Part shown: positions 33,299-41,982 of the stretch, in pieces
Position numbering within the stretch: the stretch's first letter is position 1
Layout: every line of letters begins with the position of its first letter
Origin: Streptomyces sp. NBC_00620
Lineage (GTDB): Bacteria; Actinomycetota; Actinomycetes; Streptomycetales; Streptomycetaceae
Direction of reading: 5' to 3'
NCBI RefSeq assembly: GCF_026341825.1
Contig: NZ_JAPENY010000001.1
Span: 3,968,001 to 4,032,000, forward strand
Length of the DNA stretch: 64,000 bases
The notes under the pieces: model-generated
The model's input: the letters and a program-made list of their open reading frames with translations, nothing else
The model's database searches: none
Told to the model about the DNA's origin: nothing
Position numbers and translations under genes: made by a program

Positions 33299-34288
33299 TC
33301 AGGTGGGGATCTTCGCGGCCGTCTCCCGCAGTGCCCGAAGGAACGCTTCCGCCGCCGGGGTCAGGGACCGCCCTCGTACCGTCGCCGCGTACACCGCCCG
33401 CGCGGGTGCGGCCTCGTCGAGCACCGGGAGCAGCGTGATGTCGGGACGTACGGACTCCGCGGCGAGCGCCGGGATCAGGGCCACGCCGAGACCGGCGGCG
33501 ACGTATCCCTGCTTGGCGGTCCACTCGGCCACGACGTGCGCCACGCGCGGGCGGAAGCCGTGCCGCAGGGCCGCGTCGAGGAGGGTGCCTTCGGGGCGGG
33601 AGCCGCCGGAGATCCAGTCGGCGTCGGCGAGTTGGGGGAGTCGTACCGAGGGCTCGGCGGCGAGCGGGTGGCCGGCGGGGACGGCGACGTACAGGGACTC
33701 GTCGAGGAGGTGGTGCAGTGTGTACGCGTCCAGCGGGGCCCGGCCCGTCGTCGAGACGATCGCCAGGTCCAGACTGCCGGCGGACAGCCGTTCCAGGAGT
33801 ACGGGCGTGAGCCCCTCCTCGCGGGTGAGCCGCACCCCTGGGTGGCGGGTGCGGAACGCGGCGATGGTCCGCGGTACGAGGGCGGCGTCGGCCGTGGCGA
33901 AGGCGCCCACCCGCAGCCGTCCGCCCGCCACCTCCCGTAGCGCCGTCAGCTCGCGCTCCGCCCCCTGCAGCCGCTCGACCACGGCCTCGGCGTGCGGCAC
34001 GAGGATCCGCCCGGCCTCCGTCAGCCGTACGCCCCGGGGCAGCCGGTCGAAGAGCGGGGCCCCGCCGAGCGCCGACTCCAGCGAGGAGATCTGCCGCGAC
34101 ACCGCGGACTGCGTCCACCCGAGGGTGCGCGCCGCCACGGTGAACGAACCGTGCCGGGCGACGTCCAGGAACACCCGCAGCCACACGGTCGAGAGATCGG
34201 GAGCGTCCTCGCCGGTTCCGACCGCGTCCGAGGCAGCCCCGACCGCGCCGCCCGTCAGATTGTCATGCGTGTTCTGCATGTCACCCAT
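33299..34288 (-). CDS. LysR family transcriptional regulator
   Basis: About 329 residues. The helix-turn-helix is DVARHGSFTVAARTLGWTQS with SAVSRQISSLESALG, followed by a periplasmic-binding-like effector domain (LRVGAFATADAALVPRTIAAF and so on). It is divergent from the HIBADH-like gene with about 50 bp between starts, the usual layout of a LysR gene and its target. Start choice is uncertain (ATG 34297, 34288 or 34279; none with a strong ribosome site). Confidence 0.9.
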   Translation of the reverse strand: MGDMQNTHDNLTGGAVGAASDAVGTGEDAPDLSTVWLRVFLDVARHGSFTVAARTLGWTQSAVSRQISSLESALGGAPLFDRLPRGVRLTEAGRILVPHAEAVVERLQGAERELTALREVAGGRLRVGAFATADAALVPRTIAAFRTRHPGVRLTREEGLTPVLLERLSAGSLDLAIVSTTGRAPLDAYTLHHLLDESLYVAVPAGHPLAAEPSVRLPQLADADWISGGSRPEGTLLDAALRHGFRPRVAHVVAEWTAKQGYVAAGLGVALIPALAAESVRPDITLLPVLDEAAPARAVYAATVRGRSLTPAAEAFLRALRETAAKIPT

Positions 34289-34337
34289 GCTAGACATTCG
34301 CTTGTCGCATCGCCCGTGCGTACCTAGCGTCGAAGGC

Positions 34338-35150
34338 ATGGAAAAGATCGCCTTTCTCGGACTCGGCCACATGGGCGTCCCAATGGCCCGCCAACTCCTG
34401 GGATCTGGACACCCGTTGACGGTGTGGAACCGCACCGCCGCCAAGGCGGAGCCGCTGCTCGCCGAGGGAGCCACGCTCGCCGCCACCCCGGCGGAGGCCG
34501 TGCGGGACGCGGATGTGGTGATCACGATGCTCGCCGGCCCGGCGGCGCTCGACGCGGTCGCGGACGCCGTCGTGCCGGAGCTGCGCCCGGGCGCGTACTG
34601 GGTGGAGATGTCGACCGTCGGCCCGGACGTGATCAGGGAACTGGCCGCCCGGCTCAAGGACGACGTGACGCTCGTCGACGCGCCCGTGGCGGGCAGCACC
34701 GACAGGGCCGCCGCGGGGCGGCTCGGCATCCTCGCGGGCGGCGACGTGGCCGGTGTCGAGCATGTCCTCGCGCACTTCGGCACGGTCACCCGCACCGGGC
34801 CTCTCGGCTCCGGCGCCGCGCTCAAGCTCGTCGTCAACGCTTCCGTCGTCGGCGGGGTCGCCCTTGTCGCCGAGGCGATGCGCCTGGCGGACGCCCTCGG
34901 AGTCGACGAGGACACCGCGCGCAACGCCCTCACCAACGGTCCGCTCGGCGGAGCCGTCGGCCGTGCCTTCGCCGAAGGCGTGCACTTCGACACCGCGCTC
35001 GCCGTGAAGGACGCCGACCTGGCGACGAAGGCGGCCCGACTCCCGGTCATGGAGGCGGTGTTGGAGCAGTTCAGGCGCGCTGCCGCGGACCCGGCCGTCG
35101 TCCACGAGGACATCGCGAAGGCCGCGGCCCACATTCGCCGCTCGTCCTGA
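34338..35150 (+). CDS. NAD(P)-dependent 3-hydroxyisobutyrate dehydrogenase-family oxidoreductase
   Basis: A 270-residue beta-hydroxyacid dehydrogenase with Rossmann motif FLGLGHMGVPMA at the N-terminus, the substrate-binding block DAPVAGS and the catalytic Lys in GSGAALKLVVNAS. Typical substrates are 3-hydroxyisobutyrate, tartronate semialdehyde or glyoxylate. The start is ATG 34338 with GAAGG just ahead. Divergent LysR and downstream RidA suggest an inducible catabolic or detoxifying unit. Confidence 0.9.
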   Translation: MEKIAFLGLGHMGVPMARQLLGSGHPLTVWNRTAAKAEPLLAEGATLAATPAEAVRDADVVITMLAGPAALDAVADAVVPELRPGAYWVEMSTVGPDVIRELAARLKDDVTLVDAPVAGSTDRAAAGRLGILAGGDVAGVEHVLAHFGTVTRTGPLGSGAALKLVVNASVVGGVALVAEAMRLADALGVDEDTARNALTNGPLGGAVGRAFAEGVHFDTALAVKDADLATKAARLPVMEAVLEQFRRAAADPAVVHEDIAKAAAHIRRSS

Positions 35151-35239
35151 CGAACCCGATGGGCCTGATGGGCTCGACGAGTCCGACGGGCCCGACAGGC
35201 CTGAGAAACCCGCGAATCCCAACGAATCCGAGGAGCCCC

Positions 35240-35689
35240 GTGCAGGTCACGCTCGACAACCCGCCCTCCGCACCCCAGCCCGCCAACGCCTACTACTCCC
35301 AGGTCGCCCGCGTCGAACTCCCGGGCGGCGGAGCCCTGTTGTACCTCTCCGGCCAGGTTGCCGACGGAGCTGATCTCGCCACACAGAGCCGCGGCGTCTT
35401 CGAGACCATCGACGCCCTGCTGAAGGCGCACGGCGCGACCCTCGCCGACGTCATCAATATCCGTACCTACCTGACGGACATCGGCAGACTCCACGAATAC
35501 GGCGCCGTACGACGGGAGTTCCTCACCGGGACCGCGCCCACCAGCATGACCTTCGAGGCCGCCCGCCTCTTCAAACCGGATGCCCTCGTGGAGGTGGAGG
35601 TCGTCGCGGCGGTCAGCCCTCGCCCGGCGGGGAGTCCGACGGGGAGCCCGGCAGGGAGTCCGGCGGGGGATTCTCGCCCAGCAGCGTAA
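35240..35689 (+). CDS. RidA family protein (enamine/imine deaminase-like)
   Basis: A 149-residue protein. The RidA core spans residues about 5-125, with LYLSGQVADGADLATQSRGV, NIRTYLTD and ALVEVEVVAAV. The catalytic Arg of classical RidA (IRTYL...) is present in NIRTYL, but the usual PxRxxV ending is altered (SMTFEAARLF). These proteins hydrolyse reactive enamines or imines. The GTG at 35240 has GAGGAG ahead. The C-terminus is a short repeat (SPTGSPAGSPAG). The last 77 bp overlap the convergent TetR gene. Confidence 0.85.
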   Translation: MQVTLDNPPSAPQPANAYYSQVARVELPGGGALLYLSGQVADGADLATQSRGVFETIDALLKAHGATLADVINIRTYLTDIGRLHEYGAVRREFLTGTAPTSMTFEAARLFKPDALVEVEVVAAVSPRPAGSPTGSPAGSPAGDSRPAA

Positions 35690-36224
35690 GAAAGTCCCTG
35701 AACGCGCCCGGCATGTCCACCGACTCCGGGTCAAGCAGCCACTGGTACTGGAGTCCGTCCATCACCGCGACCAGGAGGGGGGCGGCGCGCTCCGGGCTGA
35801 GTCCGTTCGGGAGTCGCTCCCCGTATTCGGTGCGCAGTACCGAAGCCATGCTCGCCCGCACGGCCGCGTACCGCTGGGTGAAGAACTCGCGGGCGGGGTG
35901 CCCCTCCGTGACGCTTTCGCCGAGCAGTGCCGAGAAGGTCTGGATGATCCCGGGCCGCATGGCGTTGTACTCGACGAGCGAGCTGAGCAGGTCGACCCGC
36001 CACTGGGTGTTGGGGACCGCGTCCCACTGGTCGCGTTCCTTGAGGACGGCGACGAGCAGGGCCTCCTTGGTGGGGAAGTGGTGCAGCAGCCCCTGCTGGG
36101 TGAGGCCCACACGCTCGGCGACCGCGGACAGGCTCGCACCCCGGTAGCCGCGCTCGGCGATCACCTCCAGGGCCGCGCGCACGATCTCCGCGCGCCGTTC
36201 CTCACTCCTGGTCCTGGTGGTCAT
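35613..36224 (-). CDS. TetR family transcriptional regulator
   Basis: A 203-residue repressor-type protein with N-terminal helix-turn-helix RGYRGASLSAVAERVGLTQQ and a ligand-binding C-terminal domain (residues about 70-190). The ATG at 36224 gives the usual MTTRTRSEERRAEI start. Divergent from the GH3 beta-glucosidase gene. In the gap ATAACG occurs at 36259 and 36270 (11-bp period) and a good -10, TATACT, lies on the minus strand at 36261-36256, so it probably controls itself and the GH3 gene. Confidence 0.88.
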   Translation of the reverse strand: MTTRTRSEERRAEIVRAALEVIAERGYRGASLSAVAERVGLTQQGLLHHFPTKEALLVAVLKERDQWDAVPNTQWRVDLLSSLVEYNAMRPGIIQTFSALLGESVTEGHPAREFFTQRYAAVRASMASVLRTEYGERLPNGLSPERAAPLLVAVMDGLQYQWLLDPESVDMPGAFRDFLTLLGENPPPDSLPGSPSDSPPGEG

Positions 36225-36345
36225 GGCGTCACGGTACCGGCATCCGATCACCCCGAGTATAACGTCAAGATAACGAAACCTACCGCTCTACAGGTAACGG
36301 GTGCAGGATGAGGACGTCCAAGGACTTCAACGAGGAGGTGCCGCC

Positions 36346-38853
36346 GTGGCGGAAACAGCGGAGAGCCGGGCCGGGAGCCAGGCCGGAAACACGGCTGAGA
36401 GCACGGCCGGAAGCGCGGCCGACCAGGCCCGCGAAGCGGTCGTCGAGGCGGCTCTCGCCAAGCTCGGCATCGACGCGAAGGCGAGGCTGCTCTCCGGGCA
36501 GGACATGTGGTCACTGCCCGCGCTCCCCGAGATCGGGCTGAAGTCGCTGGTCATGTCCGACGGCCCGATCGGTGTCCGCGGCGTCCACTGGACCGCCGAC
36601 GACCCCTCCATCGCGCTCCCGTCCCCGACCGCGCTCGCCGCCACCTGGGACCCGGCCCTCGCCCGCCGCGCCGGCGCCCTCCTCGCCCAGGAGGCCCGCC
36701 GCAAGAACGTCCACGTGCTGCTCGCGCCCACCGTGAACCTGCACCGCTCCCCGCTCGGCGGCCGCCACTTCGAGGCGTACAGCGAGGACCCGTACCTGAC
36801 CGGCGCGATCGGCAGCGGCTACGTGAACGGCGTCCAGTCCGGCGGCGTCGGCACCACCGTCAAGCACTTCGTCGCCAACGACGCCGAGACCGACCGCTTC
36901 ACGGCGAACAACCTCGTCTCCGAACGCGCCCTGCGCGAGCTCTACTTGGCCCCCTTCGAGGCCATCGTCGAGAACGCCCACCCCTGGGGCATCATGACCG
37001 CCTACAACTCGGTCAACGGCACGACCATGACCGAGCACCGCTACCTCGTGAACGAGATCCTGCGCGGCGAATGGGGCTTCGACGGCTTCAACGTCTCCGA
37101 CTGGATGGCCGCCCGCTCCACGACCGGCGACATCGAGGGCGGCCTCGACGTCGCCATGCCCGGACCGAAGACGGTGTACGGCGAACCGCTCGCGCAGGCC
37201 GTACGCGACGGCCGCGTCCAGGAGTCGACGGTCGACGAGGCCGTACGCAACGTGCTGCGCCTCGCCGCCCGCGTGGGCATCCTGGACGGCGCCGAACCGG
37301 TCGTCACCGAGCCGCCCGCCACCATCGACGGCGAGGCCCTGGCCCGCGAGATCGCCCGCCGCGCCTTCGTGCTCGTGCGCAACCAAGGAGCCGACCAAGG
37401 CGCCAACCAAGCAGCTCTCCCGCTCAAGCCCGGCACGGTCGCCCTCATCGGCGCCGCCGCCCGCGATGCCCGCGTCCTCGGCGGCGGCTCTGCCACCGTC
37501 TTCCCCGCCCGGATCGTCTCGCCCCTCGACGGCCTCACCGCCGCTCTCCCCGAAGGCGGCCTGACGTACGCCGTCGGAGCCGACCCGAACGAGGAACTCG
37601 CCGTCGCCGACAAGGGGTTCGAGCTGCGCGCCGTCTGCCGCGACGCGGCCGGCGAGGTCATCGGCAGCGGCTCCGCGCCCAACGGCCAGATTCAGTGGAT
37701 GGGTGACGACCTGCCGGCCGGAGTCACCCACGACACCCTCCACACCGTCGAGCTGACCGGCACCTTCACCCCGCGCGACAGCGGCCCGCACACCTTCGGC
37801 GTCAAGGGCCTCGGCGCCTTCACGCTCACCGTCGACGGCACGACGTACTTCGACGACGTCCAGCGCACCGACAAGGACGACCCCTTCGAGGCGTTCTTCG
37901 GCGCCCCGGTGCCCCGCGCCCAGGCCGAACTGACCGCGGGCGAACCGGTGACCGTCTCCCTCACCCACGTCGTCACCCTCCCCGAGGGCATCCCCATGAA
38001 GGTGATCGGCTTCGCGCTCGCCCACCAGGAGCCGCAGCGCGACGCCGACGAACTGATCGCCGAGGCCGTCGAGGCGGCCCGCGCCGCCGACACCGCCGTC
38101 GTCGTGGTCGCCACCACCGACCGCGTCGAGTCCGAGGGCTTCGACCGCAAGGACCTCCGACTCCCCGGCCGCCAGGACGACTTGGTCCACGCAGTCGCCG
38201 CCGCCAACCCGAACACCGTGGTGGTCGTCAACTCCGGCTCCCCGGTGGAGCTTCCCTGGCGCGAGGAGGTCGCGGCAGTCCTGCTGAGCTGGTTCCCCGG
38301 CCAGGAGGGCGGCGCCGCCCTCGCCGACGTCCTCACCGGCGCACACGAGCCGGGCGGCCGCCTACCCACCACCTGGGGCTCCCTCACGGCCGCCCCGGTC
38401 ACCCAGGTCGTCCCGACCGACGGCGAACTCGCCTACACCGAGGGCGTGTTCATCGGCTACCGAGCCTGGGACAAGGCCGGCGCCACCCCCTCGTACGCCT
38501 TCGGGCACGGCCTCGGCTACACCGACTGGACGTACGAGTCGATCGAGCTCGACGGCACCACCGCCAGGATCCGCGTCCGCAACTCCGGCGAGCGCGCCGG
38601 CCGCGAGGTCGTCCAGGTCTATCTGGCCCCGGTGGAGACCGACGCCGAGCGCCCCGCCCGGTGGCTCGCCGGTTTCGCCGGTGTCGAGGCCGGACCCGGC
38701 GAGAGCGTCGAGGCCGTCGTGGAACTCCCGGACCGCGCCTTCGAGATCTGGGACGAGACGGCGAACTCGTGGGCATTTGTGAAGGGTTCGTACGAGATCC
38801 AGGCAGGACGTTCGATCGCGGACCGTCGCGTCGCTTCGACCATTACGGTCTGA
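36346..38853 (+). CDS. Glycoside hydrolase family 3 beta-glucosidase with PA14 insert
   Basis: An 835-residue cytoplasmic enzyme without signal peptide. The N-terminal TIM barrel has MSDGPIGVRG, KHFVANDAETDR and the nucleophile Asp in GFNVSDWMA. A PA14 insert (GTFTPRDSGPHTFGVKG... TVDGTTYFDDV) interrupts the second alpha/beta domain, as in the beta-glucosidase subgroup BglX/KmBglI. A C-terminal fibronectin III-like domain ends the protein. The GTG at 36346 has GAGGAGG upstream. It would cleave imported beta-glucosides such as cellobiose; exact linkage unknown. Confidence 0.93.
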   Translation: MAETAESRAGSQAGNTAESTAGSAADQAREAVVEAALAKLGIDAKARLLSGQDMWSLPALPEIGLKSLVMSDGPIGVRGVHWTADDPSIALPSPTALAATWDPALARRAGALLAQEARRKNVHVLLAPTVNLHRSPLGGRHFEAYSEDPYLTGAIGSGYVNGVQSGGVGTTVKHFVANDAETDRFTANNLVSERALRELYLAPFEAIVENAHPWGIMTAYNSVNGTTMTEHRYLVNEILRGEWGFDGFNVSDWMAARSTTGDIEGGLDVAMPGPKTVYGEPLAQAVRDGRVQESTVDEAVRNVLRLAARVGILDGAEPVVTEPPATIDGEALAREIARRAFVLVRNQGADQGANQAALPLKPGTVALIGAAARDARVLGGGSATVFPARIVSPLDGLTAALPEGGLTYAVGADPNEELAVADKGFELRAVCRDAAGEVIGSGSAPNGQIQWMGDDLPAGVTHDTLHTVELTGTFTPRDSGPHTFGVKGLGAFTLTVDGTTYFDDVQRTDKDDPFEAFFGAPVPRAQAELTAGEPVTVSLTHVVTLPEGIPMKVIGFALAHQEPQRDADELIAEAVEAARAADTAVVVVATTDRVESEGFDRKDLRLPGRQDDLVHAVAAANPNTVVVVNSGSPVELPWREEVAAVLLSWFPGQEGGAALADVLTGAHEPGGRLPTTWGSLTAAPVTQVVPTDGELAYTEGVFIGYRAWDKAGATPSYAFGHGLGYTDWTYESIELDGTTARIRVRNSGERAGREVVQVYLAPVETDAERPARWLAGFAGVEAGPGESVEAVVELPDRAFEIWDETANSWAFVKGSYEIQAGRSIADRRVASTITV

Positions 38854-38871
38854 GCCAGGGCGAGCCGTCCT

Positions 38872-38921
38872 CCCGAGCAGCCCCGGTCCGGAACCTGACA
38901 TCCGGGCCGGGGCTCGGGGGA
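38872..38921. terminator. Bidirectional terminator between GH3 and the epimerase
   Basis: CCCGAGCAGCCCCGGTCCGG and its near-complement CCGGGCCGGGGCTCGGGG form a stem of about 17 bp with small bulges, in the convergent gap. Confidence 0.65.
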
Positions 38922-38941
38922 GAGCCGAGAGCCCCCAGCCC

Positions 38942-39931
38942 CTAGTCGCGCACCCCGAAGCCATAAACGGTCTCCGACCTGTACACCCCGCCCGGCCGCA
39001 GCTCGGTGCTCGGGAACTCCGGCCGGTTCGGGGAGTCGGGGAAGTGCTGCGTCTCCAGCGCGATGCCGTCGCCGGGCGCGAAGGGCCCTGAGCCGTCGAG
39101 GTGGTCGGCGGTGTAGAGCTGGAGGCCGGGCTCGGTCGTCGCCACGGTCAGTACGCGCCCGGAGGCCGGATCGTGCAGCTCGGCGACCTCCACCGGCGTC
39201 CCGGTCAGCCCCTTGTCGAGCACGAAGTTGTGGTCGTACCCGGCGCCCACCTTCCGCGCCTCCCGGAAGTCGAAGCGCGTGCCGTGCACGCCCTCGAACT
39301 CCCCGGTGGGAATCAGATCCACGTCCACCGGCGTCAACCGCGAGGCGGCGAGGCGGAGTTCGTGCCCGCCCGCGCTGCCCGAACCGCGGCCGCCCAGATT
39401 CCAGTACGTGTGGTTCGTCAGGTTCACCACGGTCGGCGCGTCCGTGACCGCCTCGTACGCGATCCGCAGCGCGCCGCCCTCGTCCAGCGTGTACGTCGCC
39501 GAGACCTCCAGGCGCCCGGGGAAACCCTCCTCGCCGTGCGGAGCGACCCGCGACAGCCGGACCCCGTGTTCGACCGGCTCCGCGTCCCACACACGCTTGT
39601 CGAAGCCGAACTCGCCGCCGTGCAGGGAGTTGGTGCCGTTGTTCTGGGCCAGGTGATACGTCAGACCGTCCAGCGGGAAGCGGCCGCCCGCGATCCGGTT
39701 CGCGTACCGCCCGACCAGCGCCCCGAAGTACGGCTCCGGATGCGCGAGATACCCCGCCAGCTCCGCGAAGCCCAGCACCACGTCCACGGCCCGCCCTCCC
39801 CGGTCCGGAATCTCGGCCGACTGCACGATCCCGCCGTACGTCAGGACCCGCACCCGCACACCGGAACGCTCCAGCGTCCAGCGGTGGACCGGGGTGCCGT
39901 CGGGAAGGGTGTCGAAGAGTTCGTCGTACAT
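38942..39931 (-). CDS. Cytoplasmic aldose 1-epimerase (galactose mutarotase family)
   Basis: A 329-residue mutarotase without a signal peptide. Seen: GRYANRIAGGRF, SLHGGEFGFDKRVWD, TNHTYWNLGG and the catalytic Glu region ETQHFPDSPN. It is much like the exported paralogue at 6113-7261 in its core, so the cell seems to have one epimerase outside and one inside. Together with the GH3 enzyme next to it, it likely processes the glucose or galactose anomers released in the cytoplasm. It starts at ATG 39931. Confidence 0.93.
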   Translation of the reverse strand: MYDELFDTLPDGTPVHRWTLERSGVRVRVLTYGGIVQSAEIPDRGGRAVDVVLGFAELAGYLAHPEPYFGALVGRYANRIAGGRFPLDGLTYHLAQNNGTNSLHGGEFGFDKRVWDAEPVEHGVRLSRVAPHGEEGFPGRLEVSATYTLDEGGALRIAYEAVTDAPTVVNLTNHTYWNLGGRGSGSAGGHELRLAASRLTPVDVDLIPTGEFEGVHGTRFDFREARKVGAGYDHNFVLDKGLTGTPVEVAELHDPASGRVLTVATTEPGLQLYTADHLDGSGPFAPGDGIALETQHFPDSPNRPEFPSTELRPGGVYRSETVYGFGVRD

Positions 39932-39996
39932 GATCGGAAGCCTAGGTCAACCGGTCGCGAACGGACGCCTTGCGCCGGGCTACGGCCACGGCCTGG

Positions 39997-41127
39997 TCAT
40001 GCCCGCATCGACAGAGGACGGGCCAGTGGGCCACATGTTGGTGCGGCCTCCGCGTGCAGCGGCCCCGTACCGGCTCGAAGAGGCGTGGCCGGGCGGCCAT
40101 GACGTACCGCGACCACCTCGGCGGCGATGGACAAGGCGGTCTCCTCCGGGCCGCGCCCGCCCAGGTCGAGGCCGACAGGAGCCCGCAGACGCGCGAGCTG
40201 GCGCTCCGTCACCCCTGCCGCGATCAGCGACCTGCTCCGCTCGGCACACGTATGACGTGAACCAATGGCCCCCACATAGGCCAGCGGACGGCGAAGTGCT
40301 TCACACAACAGCGGGATATCGAACTTTGGGTCGTGCGTCAGCGATATCACGACCGTGTCGCGATCGGTTCTCGCATCACTGAGATGGCGCGCCGGCTGGT
40401 CGACGACGATTTCATGGGCGTACGGGAACCGTTCAGGAATGGCGAATACCGCACGCGCGTCGCACACGGTCACGTGATATCCCAGAAATGCGCCGATCTG
40501 TGAGAGCGCCCGTGCGAAATCCACAGCCCCGTACAGCAGCATCCTGGGAGGCGCGGAGATCTCGTGAAGAAAAAATGAGGTTCTCTCACCGGAGTCATTC
40601 TTCATATTCAGAACACCGGAATCGCCGGCGGCCCGGCGACGCAGGCATTCACGGTCCCACTCCTCGGCACCGAGTGTGCCGCTGACCGATTCCCCAGTGA
40701 TGACCAGGGTCGAGCCGAGGCGCTCGGGGTGGACACTGCCGACGGTCAGGGCGAGCGTGACGGCGGCCCCGCGGGCGAGTGACGTCAGGGCCGCCCCGAA
40801 GGCCTCGTCCGTGCCCGGGTCGACGCGCCGCACAAGGACCTCCATGCTGCCCCCGCACAACAGACCGGGCTCGAACAGGTCGTCCGACCCGCTGTCGAAC
40901 CGCACCACCTGGGCGCGGCCGTCGGCCAGCACCTCACCCGCCAGCTCATAGAGCGTGGCGTCCAGGCAGCCCCCCGAGACACCGCCGAGCGCTTCACCGT
41001 CCGGACCTCGGACGAACATGGCGCCGGGGCGTTGCGGCGAGCTTCCTTCCACCGCGGTCACCAGGGCGACGGCGAACGCCTTCTTTTCGCCGAACCACTC
41101 AGTGAGAGTCGGAAGTAGATCACGCAT
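39997..41127 (-). CDS. XdhC/CoxI family molybdenum cofactor maturation protein
   Basis: A 376-residue protein that in characterised relatives inserts the (sulfurated) molybdenum cofactor into xanthine-oxidase-type enzymes. The N-terminal XdhC/CoxI domain shows VEGSSPQRPGAMF, GGVSGGCLDA and GLLCGGSMEVL; the C-terminal Rossmann-like domain has GAVDFARAL, HDPKFDIPLL and YVGAIGSRHT. Good GGAGG before ATG 41127. Divergent from the three-subunit hydroxylase operon by 242 bp, the natural partner. Confidence 0.9.
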   Translation of the reverse strand: MRDLLPTLTEWFGEKKAFAVALVTAVEGSSPQRPGAMFVRGPDGEALGGVSGGCLDATLYELAGEVLADGRAQVVRFDSGSDDLFEPGLLCGGSMEVLVRRVDPGTDEAFGAALTSLARGAAVTLALTVGSVHPERLGSTLVITGESVSGTLGAEEWDRECLRRRAAGDSGVLNMKNDSGERTSFFLHEISAPPRMLLYGAVDFARALSQIGAFLGYHVTVCDARAVFAIPERFPYAHEIVVDQPARHLSDARTDRDTVVISLTHDPKFDIPLLCEALRRPLAYVGAIGSRHTCAERSRSLIAAGVTERQLARLRAPVGLDLGGRGPEETALSIAAEVVAVRHGRPATPLRAGTGPLHAEAAPTCGPLARPLSMRA

Positions 41128-41369
41128 ATGGACCTCCGTCTTGAACAGTATTGATGTACCAGACTCCGTCCGGGGAAGTCCATGCGTCTCATCGAAGCTT
41201 CATAGTGCCTTCATATCGGGAATTGCCGCGTTTTCGCTGTTACGATAACCGGGCGCATTTCCTCGGCAGAGCTTTCCGTGGGGAAATGCTTGAGCGCGGC
41301 TGACCGAGCTCTCTCGAAGGGCTTGGTGAGTCCGGTCCCATCGCTCTCGGATACCGGAAGGCATGGCAT
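41128..41369. other. Divergent promoter region of the molybdenum hydroxylase locus
   Basis: 242 bp with clearly lower GC than its surroundings and no gene. It must contain the promoters for xdhC (left) and the hydroxylase operon (right). I could not name a convincing -10/-35 pair or operator. Confidence 0.5.
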
Positions 41370-41975
41370 ATGTCAGATACGTTCGACGAAGCATCCACCA
41401 TCAATCGGCGCAGTTTCGTGGTGGCGTCCACGGCGGTCGTGAGTGTGCCCCTGCTGGGCACGGCGTTCACGTCCGACAGCGCTCAGGGGCAGCCACCGGC
41501 GGCCGCGGTCCAGGAGTCAGAAGTCAGACTGACGGTCAACGGCGAGCAGCGGTCGGCGTCGGTGGACACCAGGACCTCGCTGCTCGACCTCTTGCGGGAG
41601 CACCTGGACCTTCCCGGCACCAAGAAGGGCTGTGACCAGGGCGCCTGCGGAGCCTGCACGGTCCTGGTGAACGACCGCCGGGTGAACTCCTGCCTCACCC
41701 TCGCCGTCATGCACGACGGCGCGCGGGTCACCACGATCGAGGGGCTCGCCGACGGCGACGAACTGCACCCTCTCCAGCAGGCCTTCATCGATCACGACGG
41801 CCTCCAGTGCGGCTACTGCACGCCTGGTCAGATCCTCTCCGGGGTGGCCTGCATCGCGGAGGGGCACACCAACTCCCCGGCGGAGATCCGCGAGTGGATG
41901 AGCGGCAACATCTGCCGGTGCGGCGCCTACACCAACATCGTCTCGGCCATCGAGCAGACCGCCAAAGAGAGGTGA
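41370..41975 (+). CDS. Tat-exported 2Fe-2S subunit of a molybdenum hydroxylase (PaoA-like)
   Basis: A 201-residue protein. A Tat signal (NRRSFVVASTAVVSVPLLG) is followed by the plant-type 2Fe-2S cluster (KKGCDQGACGACTVL ... SCLT) and the second cluster (LQCGYCTPGQ ... GNICRCGAY). It passes electrons from the molybdenum centre to FAD. The export signal on this subunit alone suggests that the other two are carried out bound to it, as in periplasmic aldehyde oxidase PaoABC. The ATG at 41370 follows GGAAGG. Confidence 0.92.
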   Translation: MSDTFDEASTINRRSFVVASTAVVSVPLLGTAFTSDSAQGQPPAAAVQESEVRLTVNGEQRSASVDTRTSLLDLLREHLDLPGTKKGCDQGACGACTVLVNDRRVNSCLTLAVMHDGARVTTIEGLADGDELHPLQQAFIDHDGLQCGYCTPGQILSGVACIAEGHTNSPAEIREWMSGNICRCGAYTNIVSAIEQTAKER

Positions 41976-41982
41976 GCTTGCC

